DNA from: Curvibacter sp. CHRR-16
GTDB taxonomy: Bacteria; Pseudomonadota; Gammaproteobacteria; Burkholderiales; Burkholderiaceae_C
Length of the DNA stretch: 64,000 nucleotides
Reading direction: 5' to 3'
Assembly: GCF_018474005.1 (NCBI RefSeq)
Contig: NZ_JAHCSH010000001.1
Location: 558,001-622,000 of the forward strand
Shown here: positions 46,936 to 56,240 of the stretch, one piece after another
Position numbering within the stretch: the first letter of the stretch is position 1
Layout: each line of letters starts with the position of its first letter
The notes under the pieces: generated by a model
What the model was told of the DNA's origin: nothing
Seen by the model: only the letters and a program-made list of their open reading frames with translations
Databases searched by the model: none
Position numbers and translations under genes: made by a program

Positions 46936-48023
46936 ACGGGTGTGGTGGGTGCGGGGCCCTTGAATGCGGCTTGCGCCCCCGCTTGGGTGGGCCAGCCTTG
47001 CAGGTGCTGCAGGCACAGTTGCGTGAGGGCTTGCATGCCTTGCGCATCGGCGTTGAGGCAGGGGATGTAGTGGTACTCCTTGCCGCCGTGGTGCAGGAAT
47101 GCTTCGCGCACTTCCATGTTGATTTCTTCCAGCGTTTCCAAGCAGTCGCACGAGAAGCCGGGGCACATCACGTCCACACGCTGCACGCCTTGCTCGGCCA
47201 GTTGGCAGACGGTGGGTTCGGTGTAGGGCTGCAGCCATTCGGCCCTGCCCAAGCGGGACTGGAAGGTGACGCTGTACTCGCTATCGGCCAGTTGCAGGCT
47301 TTGGGCCAGCAGGCGGGCGGTTTTGCGGCATTCGCAGTAGTAGGGGTCGCCCAACTCCAGCGTGCGGCGCGGCACGCCATGAAAGCTCATGACCAAGTGC
47401 GCGCGCCCATGCTGCTGCCAGTGAGCCTGCACGCTGGCCGCCAGCGCGGCGATGTAGCCGGGGTCATCGTGGTAGTGGTTGATCCAGCGCAGCTCGGGCA
47501 CGGTACGGGTGCGTTGGCTCCATTGCGCCACGGCATCGACCACGCTGCCGGTGGTGGTGCCGCTGTACTGCGGGTAGGCGGGCAGCAGCAGGATGCGGGT
47601 GCAGCCCTCCATCTTGAGGGCATCGAGCTGGCTGGCGATGGAGGGCTGGCCGTAGCGCATGGCGTAGCGCACCACCACGTCGTGCCCGCAAGCGCTCAGT
47701 TGTTGTTGCAGCGCCTGCGCTTGCTGCTCGGTGGACAGCCGCAGCGGTGAGCCTTGCTCTGTCCAGACGCTGGCGTATTTGGCGGCGGACTTAGCTGGTC
47801 GCACGCGCAGGATGATGCCGTGCAGAATGAGCCACCACAGCGGCTTGGGAATCTCCACCACGCGCGGGTCGCTCAAGAACTCGGCCAGGTAGCGCCGCAC
47901 GGCGCTGGGGGTGGGGGCATCGGGTGTGCCCAAGTTGCACAGCAGCAAGCCGGTGCGGGCATGGCGTCCATGCGGGGCTGCGGGTTCGGGGGCAAAGCGG
48001 GGGGCCAGCAAAGAGGCGGTCAT
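46932..48023 (-). CDS. hemH: Ferrochelatase
   Basis: Inserts Fe2+ into protoporphyrin IX, the last step of haem synthesis. 363 residues from ATG 48023. GLLLCNLGTPDAPT at the N-terminus, SFHGVPRRTLELGDPY with the catalytic His, and the acidic region with FSCDCLETLEEI. Membrane-associated; co-transcribed with slyX. Confidence 0.93.
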   Translation of the reverse strand: MTASLLAPRFAPEPAAPHGRHARTGLLLCNLGTPDAPTPSAVRRYLAEFLSDPRVVEIPKPLWWLILHGIILRVRPAKSAAKYASVWTEQGSPLRLSTEQQAQALQQQLSACGHDVVVRYAMRYGQPSIASQLDALKMEGCTRILLLPAYPQYSGTTTGSVVDAVAQWSQRTRTVPELRWINHYHDDPGYIAALAASVQAHWQQHGRAHLVMSFHGVPRRTLELGDPYYCECRKTARLLAQSLQLADSEYSVTFQSRLGRAEWLQPYTEPTVCQLAEQGVQRVDVMCPGFSCDCLETLEEINMEVREAFLHHGGKEYHYIPCLNADAQGMQALTQLCLQHLQGWPTQAGAQAAFKGPAPTTPV

Positions 48024-48042
48024 GGTTGGTAGGGGGTTGGGG

Positions 48043-50469
48043 TCACGGTGACAAAGTGAGGATGCTGTCGGTGTGGGCTGTGATGTCCGCATCCTTCAGG
48101 TACATGGGTTGGTACATGCCCGCGGCGTAAGCGTCGGCTTGGTCGTTGTAGTGTTTGTCCAGCCACACGCCGCTTTGGCCTACGGGGTTAATGCCCATGG
48201 CCTTGCTGGCATCGGCAAAGTCGATCACGCGGCGGGTGGAGGGGCCGTAGTTGATCCTCCATGGCGCAGGACTTAAGGTGAAAGCCATGTTGTTGGGGAC
48301 TTCGTTGCCGCCAGGCATTTCAAATGGGCCGACGTCAAAGATTTTGTCCAGCGGCTTTTTGCGCCCGAGTGGGTGGCCGTGGGTGAGGAGGTGGCTCTTG
48401 CCCCAAGTCCACTCCAGCAGACTGCTGCCGTAGAGCTTGTTCAGGTGTGCCAGCGTCCGGCTCCAAGCCAAGGCCACTATGTCTTGCGCGGTCTCTTTGT
48501 TCTTGGTTTCTACGTTGTCCCACCACGGCGAGTTGGGGTCAGCCAGCACGTTGTCCAAGCTGCTGTTGAAGTTGCGCAGGCGCAGCAAATTGGCAAACTG
48601 GTCGTCATCCAATTCGTCGTGGAAGATGGCTACGCTCAGCTCGTACAGCATTTGGGTGTACAGCGTGGCGGCGATGCTGTCGCGGGTGAAGTCCCCGTCC
48701 CATTTGAGCAAGGGCTCCACAAACTCTTGTTGTGACTTGTCAGTGATGGCCGTTTGCATCAACGGGAGCAAGTGGCCCAGCACCCGCTTGGAGTAGTCTG
48801 TGGAGTTGAGCAGTTGCAGCCCTTGTGTGGTGCGGCTGTCCCAGCGCGTCGCGGGGTTGGACAAAAATTTGTCCAGTGTGCGAGCGCGATCCGGTTCGTT
48901 GTAGTTGCCAGCTACGGGAACGGCGCTCAGCGGTTGCTGGTTGGCCGAGACGATGTAGCCGCGCCGGGGGTTTTCTTCTTGGGGGTTGAAGCTAAAGGCG
49001 TAGTAGCCGGGCTTGTCGGCCTCGCCCTTGCCACCGTCGAGTATGAAAGTGGGGTTCACTCCGGCGGGGCGTTGCGGCAGCTTGGCGGCGGCCCACCAGC
49101 CAATGTCGCCACTGGCATTGGCCCAAATGATGTTGACACCCGGTGCTCCCACTTTGCTGGCGGCAGCCCGCGCTTTGGCCAGCGTGTCAGCGCGGTTGAG
49201 GGCGAAAAACGCCTCCATAGACTGGTTGTCCGTGGCCAAGTTGGTCCACCACAGGGCAATGGGGGTTTTGTGGTCACTGCCCAGCTTGTCACCCATGGAG
49301 TCGCTGATGATGGGGCCGTGCGGTGATTGGCGCACCGTCAGTTGCACGGTTTCACCGCCCTTGACGTTGATGGCCTCGGTGCGCTGCTTTAAATCCACCC
49401 ACTGGCCTTGGTTCCAGACTTGGTTGCGGTTGTCGGGGTTGGTCTTTTCGGCTACCAAGTCCATGTCGTCGTTTTGGAACATGGTCAGCGTCCAGCCAAA
49501 GTCTTGGTTGTGTCCCAGCAGAGCCCATGGCATCAGGGCGGCAAAGTGGCCATAAATCTCAAAGTCAGGGGCCTGTAAATGGGCCTCGTACCACACAGAG
49601 GGCGCTGCAAAGCCAATGTGCGGATCCCCCGCCAAAATGGGTTTTCCGCTGGCTGTGCGGGCACCTGACACGGCCCAGCCGTTGGAGCCGGCCAGCATGG
49701 GCACGCGTGCCAAGTCCATGGCACTCTGGCTCAGGGTGGCGAGTTGCATCAGGCCCTTCCAGTCGCGTGGTTGAAGCTTGGCGCTGGCGTTACCTTCGGC
49801 GCTGGGGTCTTGCAGCACGCCTTGGTTATTCCATTCGTTGGCAAATGGCCGAAGGTAAGCCGTGCCCAACTTGTCGCGCAGCACTGTCATCACCGGCTCG
49901 ATGCGCAGGGCTGCGGCAAAGTTGTAGGCCAAGTAGTTGGTGGCCACGTACACGTCTTCGGCGGTAAAAGGCTGGGGCTCTATGCCCATGAGCGTGAACT
50001 CCAGCGGTGGTTTGTGCGTGTCTTGGTATTGGTTGATGCCATCTACGTACGCTTGCAGGTACTGGGCCGATGCGCTTTGCGGGTCAGCCGCCGCCAGCAT
50101 GCGACGGGCGTTTTCACGCAGGCCTATGGTGCGGAAAAGGGTGTCCGTCTCCACCAGCTTGGGGCCTAGTATTTCGGCCAGTTCGCCTTTGCCCAGACGG
50201 CGCACCATCTCCATTTGGAACAGGCGGTCTTGTGCATGCACGTAGCCCAAGGCCCTGTACAGGTCGAACTGGTTTTGTGCCTTGATGTGGGGTACGCCGC
50301 GCTCGTCATAGCGCACCTGAACAGTGGCTGCAAGCTGGTCAATGTGGCCCACGCCACTGCGCAGGGGCAGGCGCTGGTACACAAACCAGCCTCCCATGGC
50401 TACCGCTACCAGTAGGGGCAGTGCCAGCAGCAGTATGAGCGTGAGCAGTATGCGTATCGTCCATTTCAT
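48043..50469 (-). CDS. Penicillin acylase family protein (Ntn hydrolase)
   Basis: An 808-residue precursor of the penicillin G/AHL acylase family. N-terminal hydrophobic helix (about 6-30) for export or anchoring; DERGVPHIKAQNQFDLYRALGYVHAQDRLFQME is typical. The autocatalytic nucleophile is S262 in AGSNGWAVSG, followed by ILAGDPHIGFAAPS. Substrate cannot be read; relatives cleave beta-lactams or acyl-homoserine lactones. ATG 50469 is used; the open frame upstream to 50739 crosses the neighbouring LysR-type gene. Confidence 0.88.
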   Translation of the reverse strand: MKWTIRILLTLILLLALPLLVAVAMGGWFVYQRLPLRSGVGHIDQLAATVQVRYDERGVPHIKAQNQFDLYRALGYVHAQDRLFQMEMVRRLGKGELAEILGPKLVETDTLFRTIGLRENARRMLAAADPQSASAQYLQAYVDGINQYQDTHKPPLEFTLMGIEPQPFTAEDVYVATNYLAYNFAAALRIEPVMTVLRDKLGTAYLRPFANEWNNQGVLQDPSAEGNASAKLQPRDWKGLMQLATLSQSAMDLARVPMLAGSNGWAVSGARTASGKPILAGDPHIGFAAPSVWYEAHLQAPDFEIYGHFAALMPWALLGHNQDFGWTLTMFQNDDMDLVAEKTNPDNRNQVWNQGQWVDLKQRTEAINVKGGETVQLTVRQSPHGPIISDSMGDKLGSDHKTPIALWWTNLATDNQSMEAFFALNRADTLAKARAAASKVGAPGVNIIWANASGDIGWWAAAKLPQRPAGVNPTFILDGGKGEADKPGYYAFSFNPQEENPRRGYIVSANQQPLSAVPVAGNYNEPDRARTLDKFLSNPATRWDSRTTQGLQLLNSTDYSKRVLGHLLPLMQTAITDKSQQEFVEPLLKWDGDFTRDSIAATLYTQMLYELSVAIFHDELDDDQFANLLRLRNFNSSLDNVLADPNSPWWDNVETKNKETAQDIVALAWSRTLAHLNKLYGSSLLEWTWGKSHLLTHGHPLGRKKPLDKIFDVGPFEMPGGNEVPNNMAFTLSPAPWRINYGPSTRRVIDFADASKAMGINPVGQSGVWLDKHYNDQADAYAAGMYQPMYLKDADITAHTDSILTLSP

Positions 50470-50482
50470 GGATTGTGTCTCC

Positions 50483-51403
50483 TTATGCACCAATGGTACT
50501 GGGCTGTGCCACGAACTCTGCGAAACGGGATTGCAAAAAAGCATGCAGGGTTTTGAGCAAGGGTTTGAGGTGGGCACGGTCAGGGCACACCAAGTACAGC
50601 GGGGCCGCTTCGCCCGTCCACTGGGGCAGCAGGGCTTGCAAGCGCCCAGCCTGCAGGTCGGGCCACACATCGAGCATCGACTTGTAGGCAATACCCCGCC
50701 CATGCACAGCCAAGCGGCGCACGGCATCGCCATCGTCACACTGAATGTGGGCGCGCACCGCCACCGTGAGGGTGTGCTTGCCTTGGGAAAACTGCCAGCG
50801 GTCGTGTGCCTTGTCGCCTAGCATGAAGCACAGGCAGTCGTGCTCGCTCAGTTCTGCCGGGGTGCGTGGCTGGCCTTGGCGTGCCAAGTAACTGGGGGCT
50901 GCGCACACCACGCGATGGTTATTCGGAACCAAGGGCAACGCCACCAAGCTGGAGTCTGGTGGCACGCCGTAGCGCAGGGTGGCATCCACGGGATTGCGGT
51001 GCACTTCGGCCAAGCGGTCAGAGAACTGCAGGTGCAGGTTGACGCCGGGGTATTGCTGCTGAAAGTCTTCCAACCACGCCAATACGACGTGACGGCCTAG
51101 GTCCGATGGCAGCGACAGTTGCAGTCGCCCCTGCAGCTCGTAGCGTCCCGCTTGCAGTTGGCTGCGGGCGCTGGCAATGATGTCCAGCCCACTGCGGCAG
51201 CGCTCCAGAAACACCAGCGCATCGTGCGTGGGGCGCAGGCTGCGTGTGGTGCGCACAAACAGCTTGGTGCCTAGCTGCTTTTCTATGCGCAGCAAACTGG
51301 CGCTGGCCGCTGCGGGGGATACGCCCACCAAGCGTGCCGCTTCGGACAGGCTGGCGGCATTTGCAACCACGGACAGAAATTCAAGGTCTTCTAATGCAAG
51401 CAT
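50483..51403 (-). CDS. LysR family transcriptional regulator
   Basis: A 306-residue regulator: N-terminal helix-turn-helix FLSVVANAASLSEAARLVGVSPAAASASLLRIEKQLG and an effector-binding C-terminal domain. Starts at ATG 51403 (MLALEDLEFL). Divergent from the MDR dehydrogenase gene with a 91-base gap, so it may regulate it, and 13 bases upstream of the penicillin-acylase family gene on its own strand. Confidence 0.9.
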   Translation of the reverse strand: MLALEDLEFLSVVANAASLSEAARLVGVSPAAASASLLRIEKQLGTKLFVRTTRSLRPTHDALVFLERCRSGLDIIASARSQLQAGRYELQGRLQLSLPSDLGRHVVLAWLEDFQQQYPGVNLHLQFSDRLAEVHRNPVDATLRYGVPPDSSLVALPLVPNNHRVVCAAPSYLARQGQPRTPAELSEHDCLCFMLGDKAHDRWQFSQGKHTLTVAVRAHIQCDDGDAVRRLAVHGRGIAYKSMLDVWPDLQAGRLQALLPQWTGEAAPLYLVCPDRAHLKPLLKTLHAFLQSRFAEFVAQPSTIGA

Positions 51404-51494
51404 TTTCAAATTAAAGCGGAAAGTCTTGCGCCTGCAAACCCCTTTTTTCAATGCCTGTGCAAGGCGACACTGCGCACGACAGAAAGGACATTCC

Positions 51495-52532
51495 ATGAAA
51501 GCTATCGTCTATGCCCAGCACGGTTTACCTATTGCCGATGCGCAGTCGCTCTACACCACCGAGCTGCCGATGCCCACTCCTGGCCCGCGTGACTTGCTGG
51601 TGCAGGTACAGGCCATTGCCGTGAACCCGGTGGATACCAAAGTGCGCCGCAATGCGCCGACCCAGCAGCCCCGCGTGCTGGGCTGGGATGCCGTGGGCAC
51701 CGTGCAAGCCGTGGGCGAGCAGGTGCGCCATTTCAAGGTGGGGGATGCGGTGTTTTACGCTGGCGCAATCGACAAGCCCGGCTCCTATGCCCAGTACCAA
51801 GTGGTGGACGAGCGCGTGGTGGGCCACAAACCCGCTAGCTTGAGCGCCGCCCAAGCCGCGGCGCTGCCCCTGACGTCGCTGACCGCGTGGGAACTGCTGT
51901 TTGACCGTTTGCAGATTGCTCGATTACCCGCTGCTGGAGCACCCGAATCCGAACGGCAAGCGAACAGCCAACCCACCCTGCTGGTCATCGGCGCTGGCGG
52001 TGGGGTGGGGTCTATCTTGGTGCAGTTGGCGCGCCAGCTCACGGCGGTGCGTTTGGTGGTAACGGCTGCCCGCGCCGAAACCCGCCAGTGGCTGCTGGAC
52101 TTGGGGGCTGAGCATGTGATTGACCACAGCCAAGCCTTGGCTCCACAGCTAGCCGCTTTGGGTATTGCACAGGTGGACTACGCCATCAGCATCACCCACA
52201 CCGACCAGTACTTTGAGCAACTGGTGGAACTGATTCGCCCACAAGGTAAGTTCGCCTTGATTGATGACCCGGTCAGCCTCAACGCCGTGTTGCTCAAGCG
52301 CAAGTCCATTTCGCTGCACTGGGAGAGCATGTTCACCCGCTCGCTGTTCCAGACCGACGACATGGAGCGCCAGCACGAGATACTGGAGCAGGTGTCTGCA
52401 CTGGTAGACCAAGGCGTACTGCGCAGCACCTTGGCCGAGCACTATGGCCCGGTGACCGATGCCAACCTGCGCCGTGCCCATGCACTGATCGAGAGCGCGC
52501 AGTCACGCGGCAAGATCGTCATGGAGTGGTAG
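51495..52532 (+). CDS. Zinc-type alcohol dehydrogenase-like / quinone oxidoreductase
   Basis: A 345-residue MDR-family protein with GroES-like N-terminal domain (GWDAVGTVQAVGEQVRHFKVGD) and a Rossmann domain (VIGAGGGVGSILVQLARQL). Lacks the Cys ligands of zinc alcohol dehydrogenases, so it is probably an NADPH-dependent quinone or enal reductase of the YhdH/zinc-independent type. GAAAGGA precedes the ATG. Confidence 0.87.
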   Translation: MKAIVYAQHGLPIADAQSLYTTELPMPTPGPRDLLVQVQAIAVNPVDTKVRRNAPTQQPRVLGWDAVGTVQAVGEQVRHFKVGDAVFYAGAIDKPGSYAQYQVVDERVVGHKPASLSAAQAAALPLTSLTAWELLFDRLQIARLPAAGAPESERQANSQPTLLVIGAGGGVGSILVQLARQLTAVRLVVTAARAETRQWLLDLGAEHVIDHSQALAPQLAALGIAQVDYAISITHTDQYFEQLVELIRPQGKFALIDDPVSLNAVLLKRKSISLHWESMFTRSLFQTDDMERQHEILEQVSALVDQGVLRSTLAEHYGPVTDANLRRAHALIESAQSRGKIVMEW

Positions 52533-52568
52533 CCGCAGGCTACTCACGCAGCGGCATGGCCTGCGGGT

Positions 52569-53870
52569 TTAGGCGATCTCGGTGTCCAGCTTGGGGGCAG
52601 GCAAGTCGAGCGAAGCCCACAGCGGGGAGAGCATGAGCTGCTCTTGCAGCGCCAGTTTTTCGGCCATGAGCATGGACTCGCGGGCCAGTTCAAACAGGCG
52701 GTGCTTGAGCTCCCAGCCTGCAAGTTGTTGCTCGTACTGCTCAGCGGCGGTCATGGCGGCGTGCTCCAAGCCCCAGCAGCCCAAGGAGTTCCAAGCGATT
52801 TGCATGCGATCTATGCGTTGGCAAGCGGTTTCCACAATCGCCTTGGCTCGCAACGAACTGCTCATGGCCATCAGTTGCTCGCGGATGCGCTGGGCCGTCT
52901 CCAGCAAAGTTTGCATTTCGTCTTTGAGTTGCGGACTGTTGCTGGCTTGCTTGGTGTCCATGCCGGCGTGGGCTGCCGCGGCTTGCTCACGGGCCATATT
53001 GCTGATAAAGCCGACGGGTAGCAGGTCAAACTCGCCCGGCAGCACGCGCAGGGCAAAGCTGGCGCGCGTCAGCGCATCGGGATGCTGGCGCGCAATGCCC
53101 AGCGTCACTTCGGTCACGGCCAGCATGCGGCCTAGGGGGGATATGTCGTCTTTTTGCAGTCGGGCTGGGTAGCCCGAGCCATTGAGCCGTTCGTGGTGTT
53201 CGGCAATGGCTTGCGAGATGCGCTCAGGGTAGTCTGTGGTGGTGACCAACAGCATTTGGGCGATGCGCGGGTGCACCACCATGTGTTTGTGGCCCAGCAC
53301 GTCCAAGTGGCTGTCGGTGTCCAGGTATTCGGGCGAGATGTAGATCTCGCCAATGTCGTGCAACAAACCAGCCAACATGGCTATGCGGATTTCATGGCTG
53401 CTTTGCGTGGTGCGGCTCACCATGGCACCCACCAAGGCCATGGCATGCACAGCATGCTCCACCATGCTGGGGCGGTTGGCCAGGGCCGTGGTCAGCATCA
53501 ACTGCGATACCGAGTGAAATGGGAGCTGGCGCAACTGTTGCTGCAGCAAGGATGCCCACGGCTGTAGCCCACGTGCCAAGGCACTGCCGCTGTCCATGAA
53601 GCGCTCAAAGTCGTCGTTCAGGGTGAACAGCGTCACACCGTTCTCACTGGTCAGGCAGGCTTCTAACGGTTTGCTCAGTTTGCGCTCTAACAAGCGCTGC
53701 TGCAGGGTGGCTGATACGGGCTGGTTCTTGGCCCACAGTTTCATGCCCGTGACGTCCACAATGTCCTCGGACGCCACGATGGTGTATTTTTCCGCCGCCT
53801 TGATGATGGCGTTGAGCGCAATCGGATTGGTTGCGTTGCCTTCTTCCTTGGCTACTGCGTTGGATTGCAT
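52569..53870 (-). CDS. HD-GYP domain protein
   Basis: A 433-residue putative cyclic-di-GMP phosphodiesterase with a complete HD-GYP: H171-D172 (LHDIGEIYIS), H225-H226-E227 and GSGYP (231-235). No receiver domain or transmembrane helix; the N-terminal 150 residues and C-terminal 180 residues (helical, Gln/Glu/Ala-rich) are of unknown role. Unlike the protein at 2860-4167 it keeps the Tyr of GYP. It lies between the MDR gene and hpnE, apparently as a single gene. Confidence 0.88.
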   Translation of the reverse strand: MQSNAVAKEEGNATNPIALNAIIKAAEKYTIVASEDIVDVTGMKLWAKNQPVSATLQQRLLERKLSKPLEACLTSENGVTLFTLNDDFERFMDSGSALARGLQPWASLLQQQLRQLPFHSVSQLMLTTALANRPSMVEHAVHAMALVGAMVSRTTQSSHEIRIAMLAGLLHDIGEIYISPEYLDTDSHLDVLGHKHMVVHPRIAQMLLVTTTDYPERISQAIAEHHERLNGSGYPARLQKDDISPLGRMLAVTEVTLGIARQHPDALTRASFALRVLPGEFDLLPVGFISNMAREQAAAAHAGMDTKQASNSPQLKDEMQTLLETAQRIREQLMAMSSSLRAKAIVETACQRIDRMQIAWNSLGCWGLEHAAMTAAEQYEQQLAGWELKHRLFELARESMLMAEKLALQEQLMLSPLWASLDLPAPKLDTEIA

Positions 53871-53997
53871 GGGTGTCCTCGCCTGAAAGATGTTGTCTGC
53901 CCCGGGATGTTTCCCCCTTCGTTATGGGGCGAATGATCCCCTTAGTTAACGGCAGTTAATACACAAGACGGTAGTAAAAAAAGGTAAAAGCTAGCGT

Positions 53998-55380
53998 TTA
54001 TAGGCTGTTTGCTAACTCAAAACCGCACCGCACCGCACCCTCTAGCGTGGCCGGGTAGGGGCCTTCTACGTAGTCGCCCACTGCCCACAAGCCTGGAGCG
54101 ATGCGGCTGGATGGGCGTTTGAGTGCGGGTGTGCAGGCAAAGGTGGCGCGTTTTTCCACAATGGTTTGCAGCACTTGGGGCTGGTGGCCCAGCAATGTGC
54201 TGGCCTGCTGCAGCACGAGTGCCTCGGTGGCGGCCGCATCGGGCCCACAGGCGCTGACGACCCATGCCAGCAAGCCCGCCGGGCCACCGAGCTGGCCACG
54301 GTCAAACACAAACTGGGCGGGTACCGTCCCTGCTGAGTCAGTGGGTACCGCCTGCAATGCGGGCAGCGCCACCATGGGGCGTGGCAAGTGGCTGTGTGCG
54401 CTCCATGTGTACACCGTGGCGATGGGCAGGTATTGCAACGCGGCCGCTTGCTGTTGCCATGCATGCAGGGTGTTTGCTATGGTTTTTGTAGCTGCTTGAG
54501 CGCATGCAGCAAGCATTGCAGCCGAATTGGCTGCCGAAGTGGCCAATGCCACATGCGGCCAGTAGTCATGGCCATCGGGTGGTGCAATGGGCTGTCCCGA
54601 TGGCTGCAATAGCTGCCAACCAGCATCGCCATCAGCCATCCGCAGGCTGCCAATGCGCTGCCCTAGGTACACGTGGTGGCCCTGTGTTTGTAGCCAGTGG
54701 CAGGCAGGTTCGGCCAGCAACTGGCCCAGGGGCACGCGGGGCAGCAGCAGGTCAGCCCCACCACGGCCACCAAACAGCGCGTCTTGCAGCACGCGCAAAA
54801 ACACGCTGGCGCTGGCTTGCACCATGGGCGTGTTCAGGGCCGATACGCACAGCGGTTCTATCAGGCTGCTTTGCACCGCAGCGGGCAAGTCGCAGCACAG
54901 TTCGGCCACCGTTTGTGTGGGCGGGCAGGTGAATCCCATCCACTGCCAGCGCAGCGAGGCGCGCAGCAGTGCCAGTTTGTCGCCCAGTGTCCAGCCACGG
55001 CAGCCCAGCAAACCAGCTAGCACATGGGCTTGCTGGGGCAGGGCATTCCAAGGGCGCGGCCAGTGGGGCAGGCACAGCCCATGGCCGTCTGGCGTGCGCA
55101 AGTCCATGGCCGTGCGTAAGAGCGCCTGCTGCACATCCACTCCGACCTGCTGCATCAGCGCCAGGCTGTCGCGGTAGGCACCAATGAGGATGTGCTGCCC
55201 GTTGTCCACATCGACAGGGTTTCCATCAGGCAAATGCAGTTGCACGGTACGCGCGCGCCCACCGGGCGTGCGCGCCGCCTCAAATACCTGAACTGAATGG
55301 CCTCGTTGCGCCAGTTGCACCGCGCAGGCCAAACCCGCCCAGCCTGCGCCGATGATGGCGATGGGGGGGAGCGGTTTCAC
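53998..55380 (-). CDS. hpnE: Hydroxysqualene dehydroxylase
   Basis: FAD enzyme that reduces hydroxysqualene to squalene. 460 residues from a GTG at 55380, which overlaps the hpnD stop in a GTGA arrangement and puts the dinucleotide-binding motif IAIIGAGWAGLACAVQLAQRG at residues 6-26; an ATG at 55416 would give a longer overlap. RARTVQLHLPDGNPVDVDNGQHILIGAY is typical. Contains a copy of the short dispersed repeat (core 54476-54492). Confidence 0.88.
   Translation of the reverse strand: MKPLPPIAIIGAGWAGLACAVQLAQRGHSVQVFEAARTPGGRARTVQLHLPDGNPVDVDNGQHILIGAYRDSLALMQQVGVDVQQALLRTAMDLRTPDGHGLCLPHWPRPWNALPQQAHVLAGLLGCRGWTLGDKLALLRASLRWQWMGFTCPPTQTVAELCCDLPAAVQSSLIEPLCVSALNTPMVQASASVFLRVLQDALFGGRGGADLLLPRVPLGQLLAEPACHWLQTQGHHVYLGQRIGSLRMADGDAGWQLLQPSGQPIAPPDGHDYWPHVALATSAANSAAMLAACAQAATKTIANTLHAWQQQAAALQYLPIATVYTWSAHSHLPRPMVALPALQAVPTDSAGTVPAQFVFDRGQLGGPAGLLAWVVSACGPDAAATEALVLQQASTLLGHQPQVLQTIVEKRATFACTPALKRPSSRIAPGLWAVGDYVEGPYPATLEGAVRCGFELANSL
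54474..54523 (+). repeat. Short dispersed repeat inside hpnE
   Basis: Core GCTATGGTTTTTGTAGC at 54476-54492 with downstream flank TGCTTGAGCGCATGCAGCAAG. One palindrome position differs (TGTAGC for GATAGC). In frame on the minus strand within hpnE as AATKTIANTL. Outer limits estimated. Confidence 0.5.
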
Positions 55381-56216
55381 AACCTGCCCAGCGCCTGCAC
55401 CTTCCAGGCCAGCCACAGTTTGCGCACGGGGGTGAGACTGATGCGTTGGTGCAGCACTTGGAAGTTGTCGTGCTCTATCTCGCGCAGCAGGGCGCGGTAG
55501 ATGCTGGCCATCATGAGGCCGGGTTTTTGGGCGCGGCGGTCGGCGGCGGGCAGCAGGGCCAGTGCTTCGTCGTACAGGCGGTGGGCGCGCTCGGCCTGAA
55601 AGCGCATGAGGGCGGTAAAGCGGTCGGAGTACTGGCGCTGCATCAGCTCTTGGGCTTTCACATCGAACTGCTGCAGTTCGTTCACGGGCAGGTAGATGCG
55701 TCCGCGCATGGCATCTTCGCCTACGTCGCGGATGATGTTGGTCAGCTGCAGCGCTTGGCCTAGGGTGTGGGCGTAGGCGGTGGTGGCATCACTGGTTTGG
55801 CCAAAAATGCGGGCGGCTACTTCGCCCACCACGCCGGCTACCAAGTGGCAGTATTGGCGCAGGTTGGGGTAGTCGAGGTAGCGGGTTTGCTGCAAGTCCA
55901 TTTCGCAGCCTTGGATGACGGCTTGCAGGTGCTTTTGCTCTATGCCAAAGGTGGCCGCGTGCGGCATGAGTGCGCGCATGACGGGGTGGTTGGGTTGTTG
56001 TTGGTAGCTTTGGGCTACTTCGCGCTGCCACCAAGCGAGTTTGGTGGCGGCTACGCCGCTGTCGGTGGCTTCGTCCACCACGTCGTCTACTTCACGGCAA
56101 AAGGCGTAGAAGGCGGTGATGGCGGCACGTCGCTCAGGCGGCAAAAACAGGAAAGCGTAATAAAAGCTACTGCCACTGGCGGCGGCTTTGTCTTGTACGT
56201 ATTGTTCTGGGGTCAT
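55377..56216 (-). CDS. hpnD: Presqualene diphosphate synthase
   Basis: Joins two farnesyl diphosphates to presqualene diphosphate. 279 residues of the squalene/phytoene synthase family. Asp-rich motifs: REVDDVVDE (D44-D45-D48) and RDVGEDAMRGRIYLP. The middle gene of hpnC-hpnD-hpnE. Confidence 0.92.
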   Translation of the reverse strand: MTPEQYVQDKAAASGSSFYYAFLFLPPERRAAITAFYAFCREVDDVVDEATDSGVAATKLAWWQREVAQSYQQQPNHPVMRALMPHAATFGIEQKHLQAVIQGCEMDLQQTRYLDYPNLRQYCHLVAGVVGEVAARIFGQTSDATTAYAHTLGQALQLTNIIRDVGEDAMRGRIYLPVNELQQFDVKAQELMQRQYSDRFTALMRFQAERAHRLYDEALALLPAADRRAQKPGLMMASIYRALLREIEHDNFQVLHQRISLTPVRKLWLAWKVQALGRL

Positions 56217-56240
56217 GGGGGGATTGTTACATCCAGATGG

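Noticed and set aside
50470..50739. N-terminal extension of the penicillin-acylase family gene
   Set aside because: It runs into the LysR-type regulator gene, and the ATG at 50469 gives the expected hydrophobic N-terminus.
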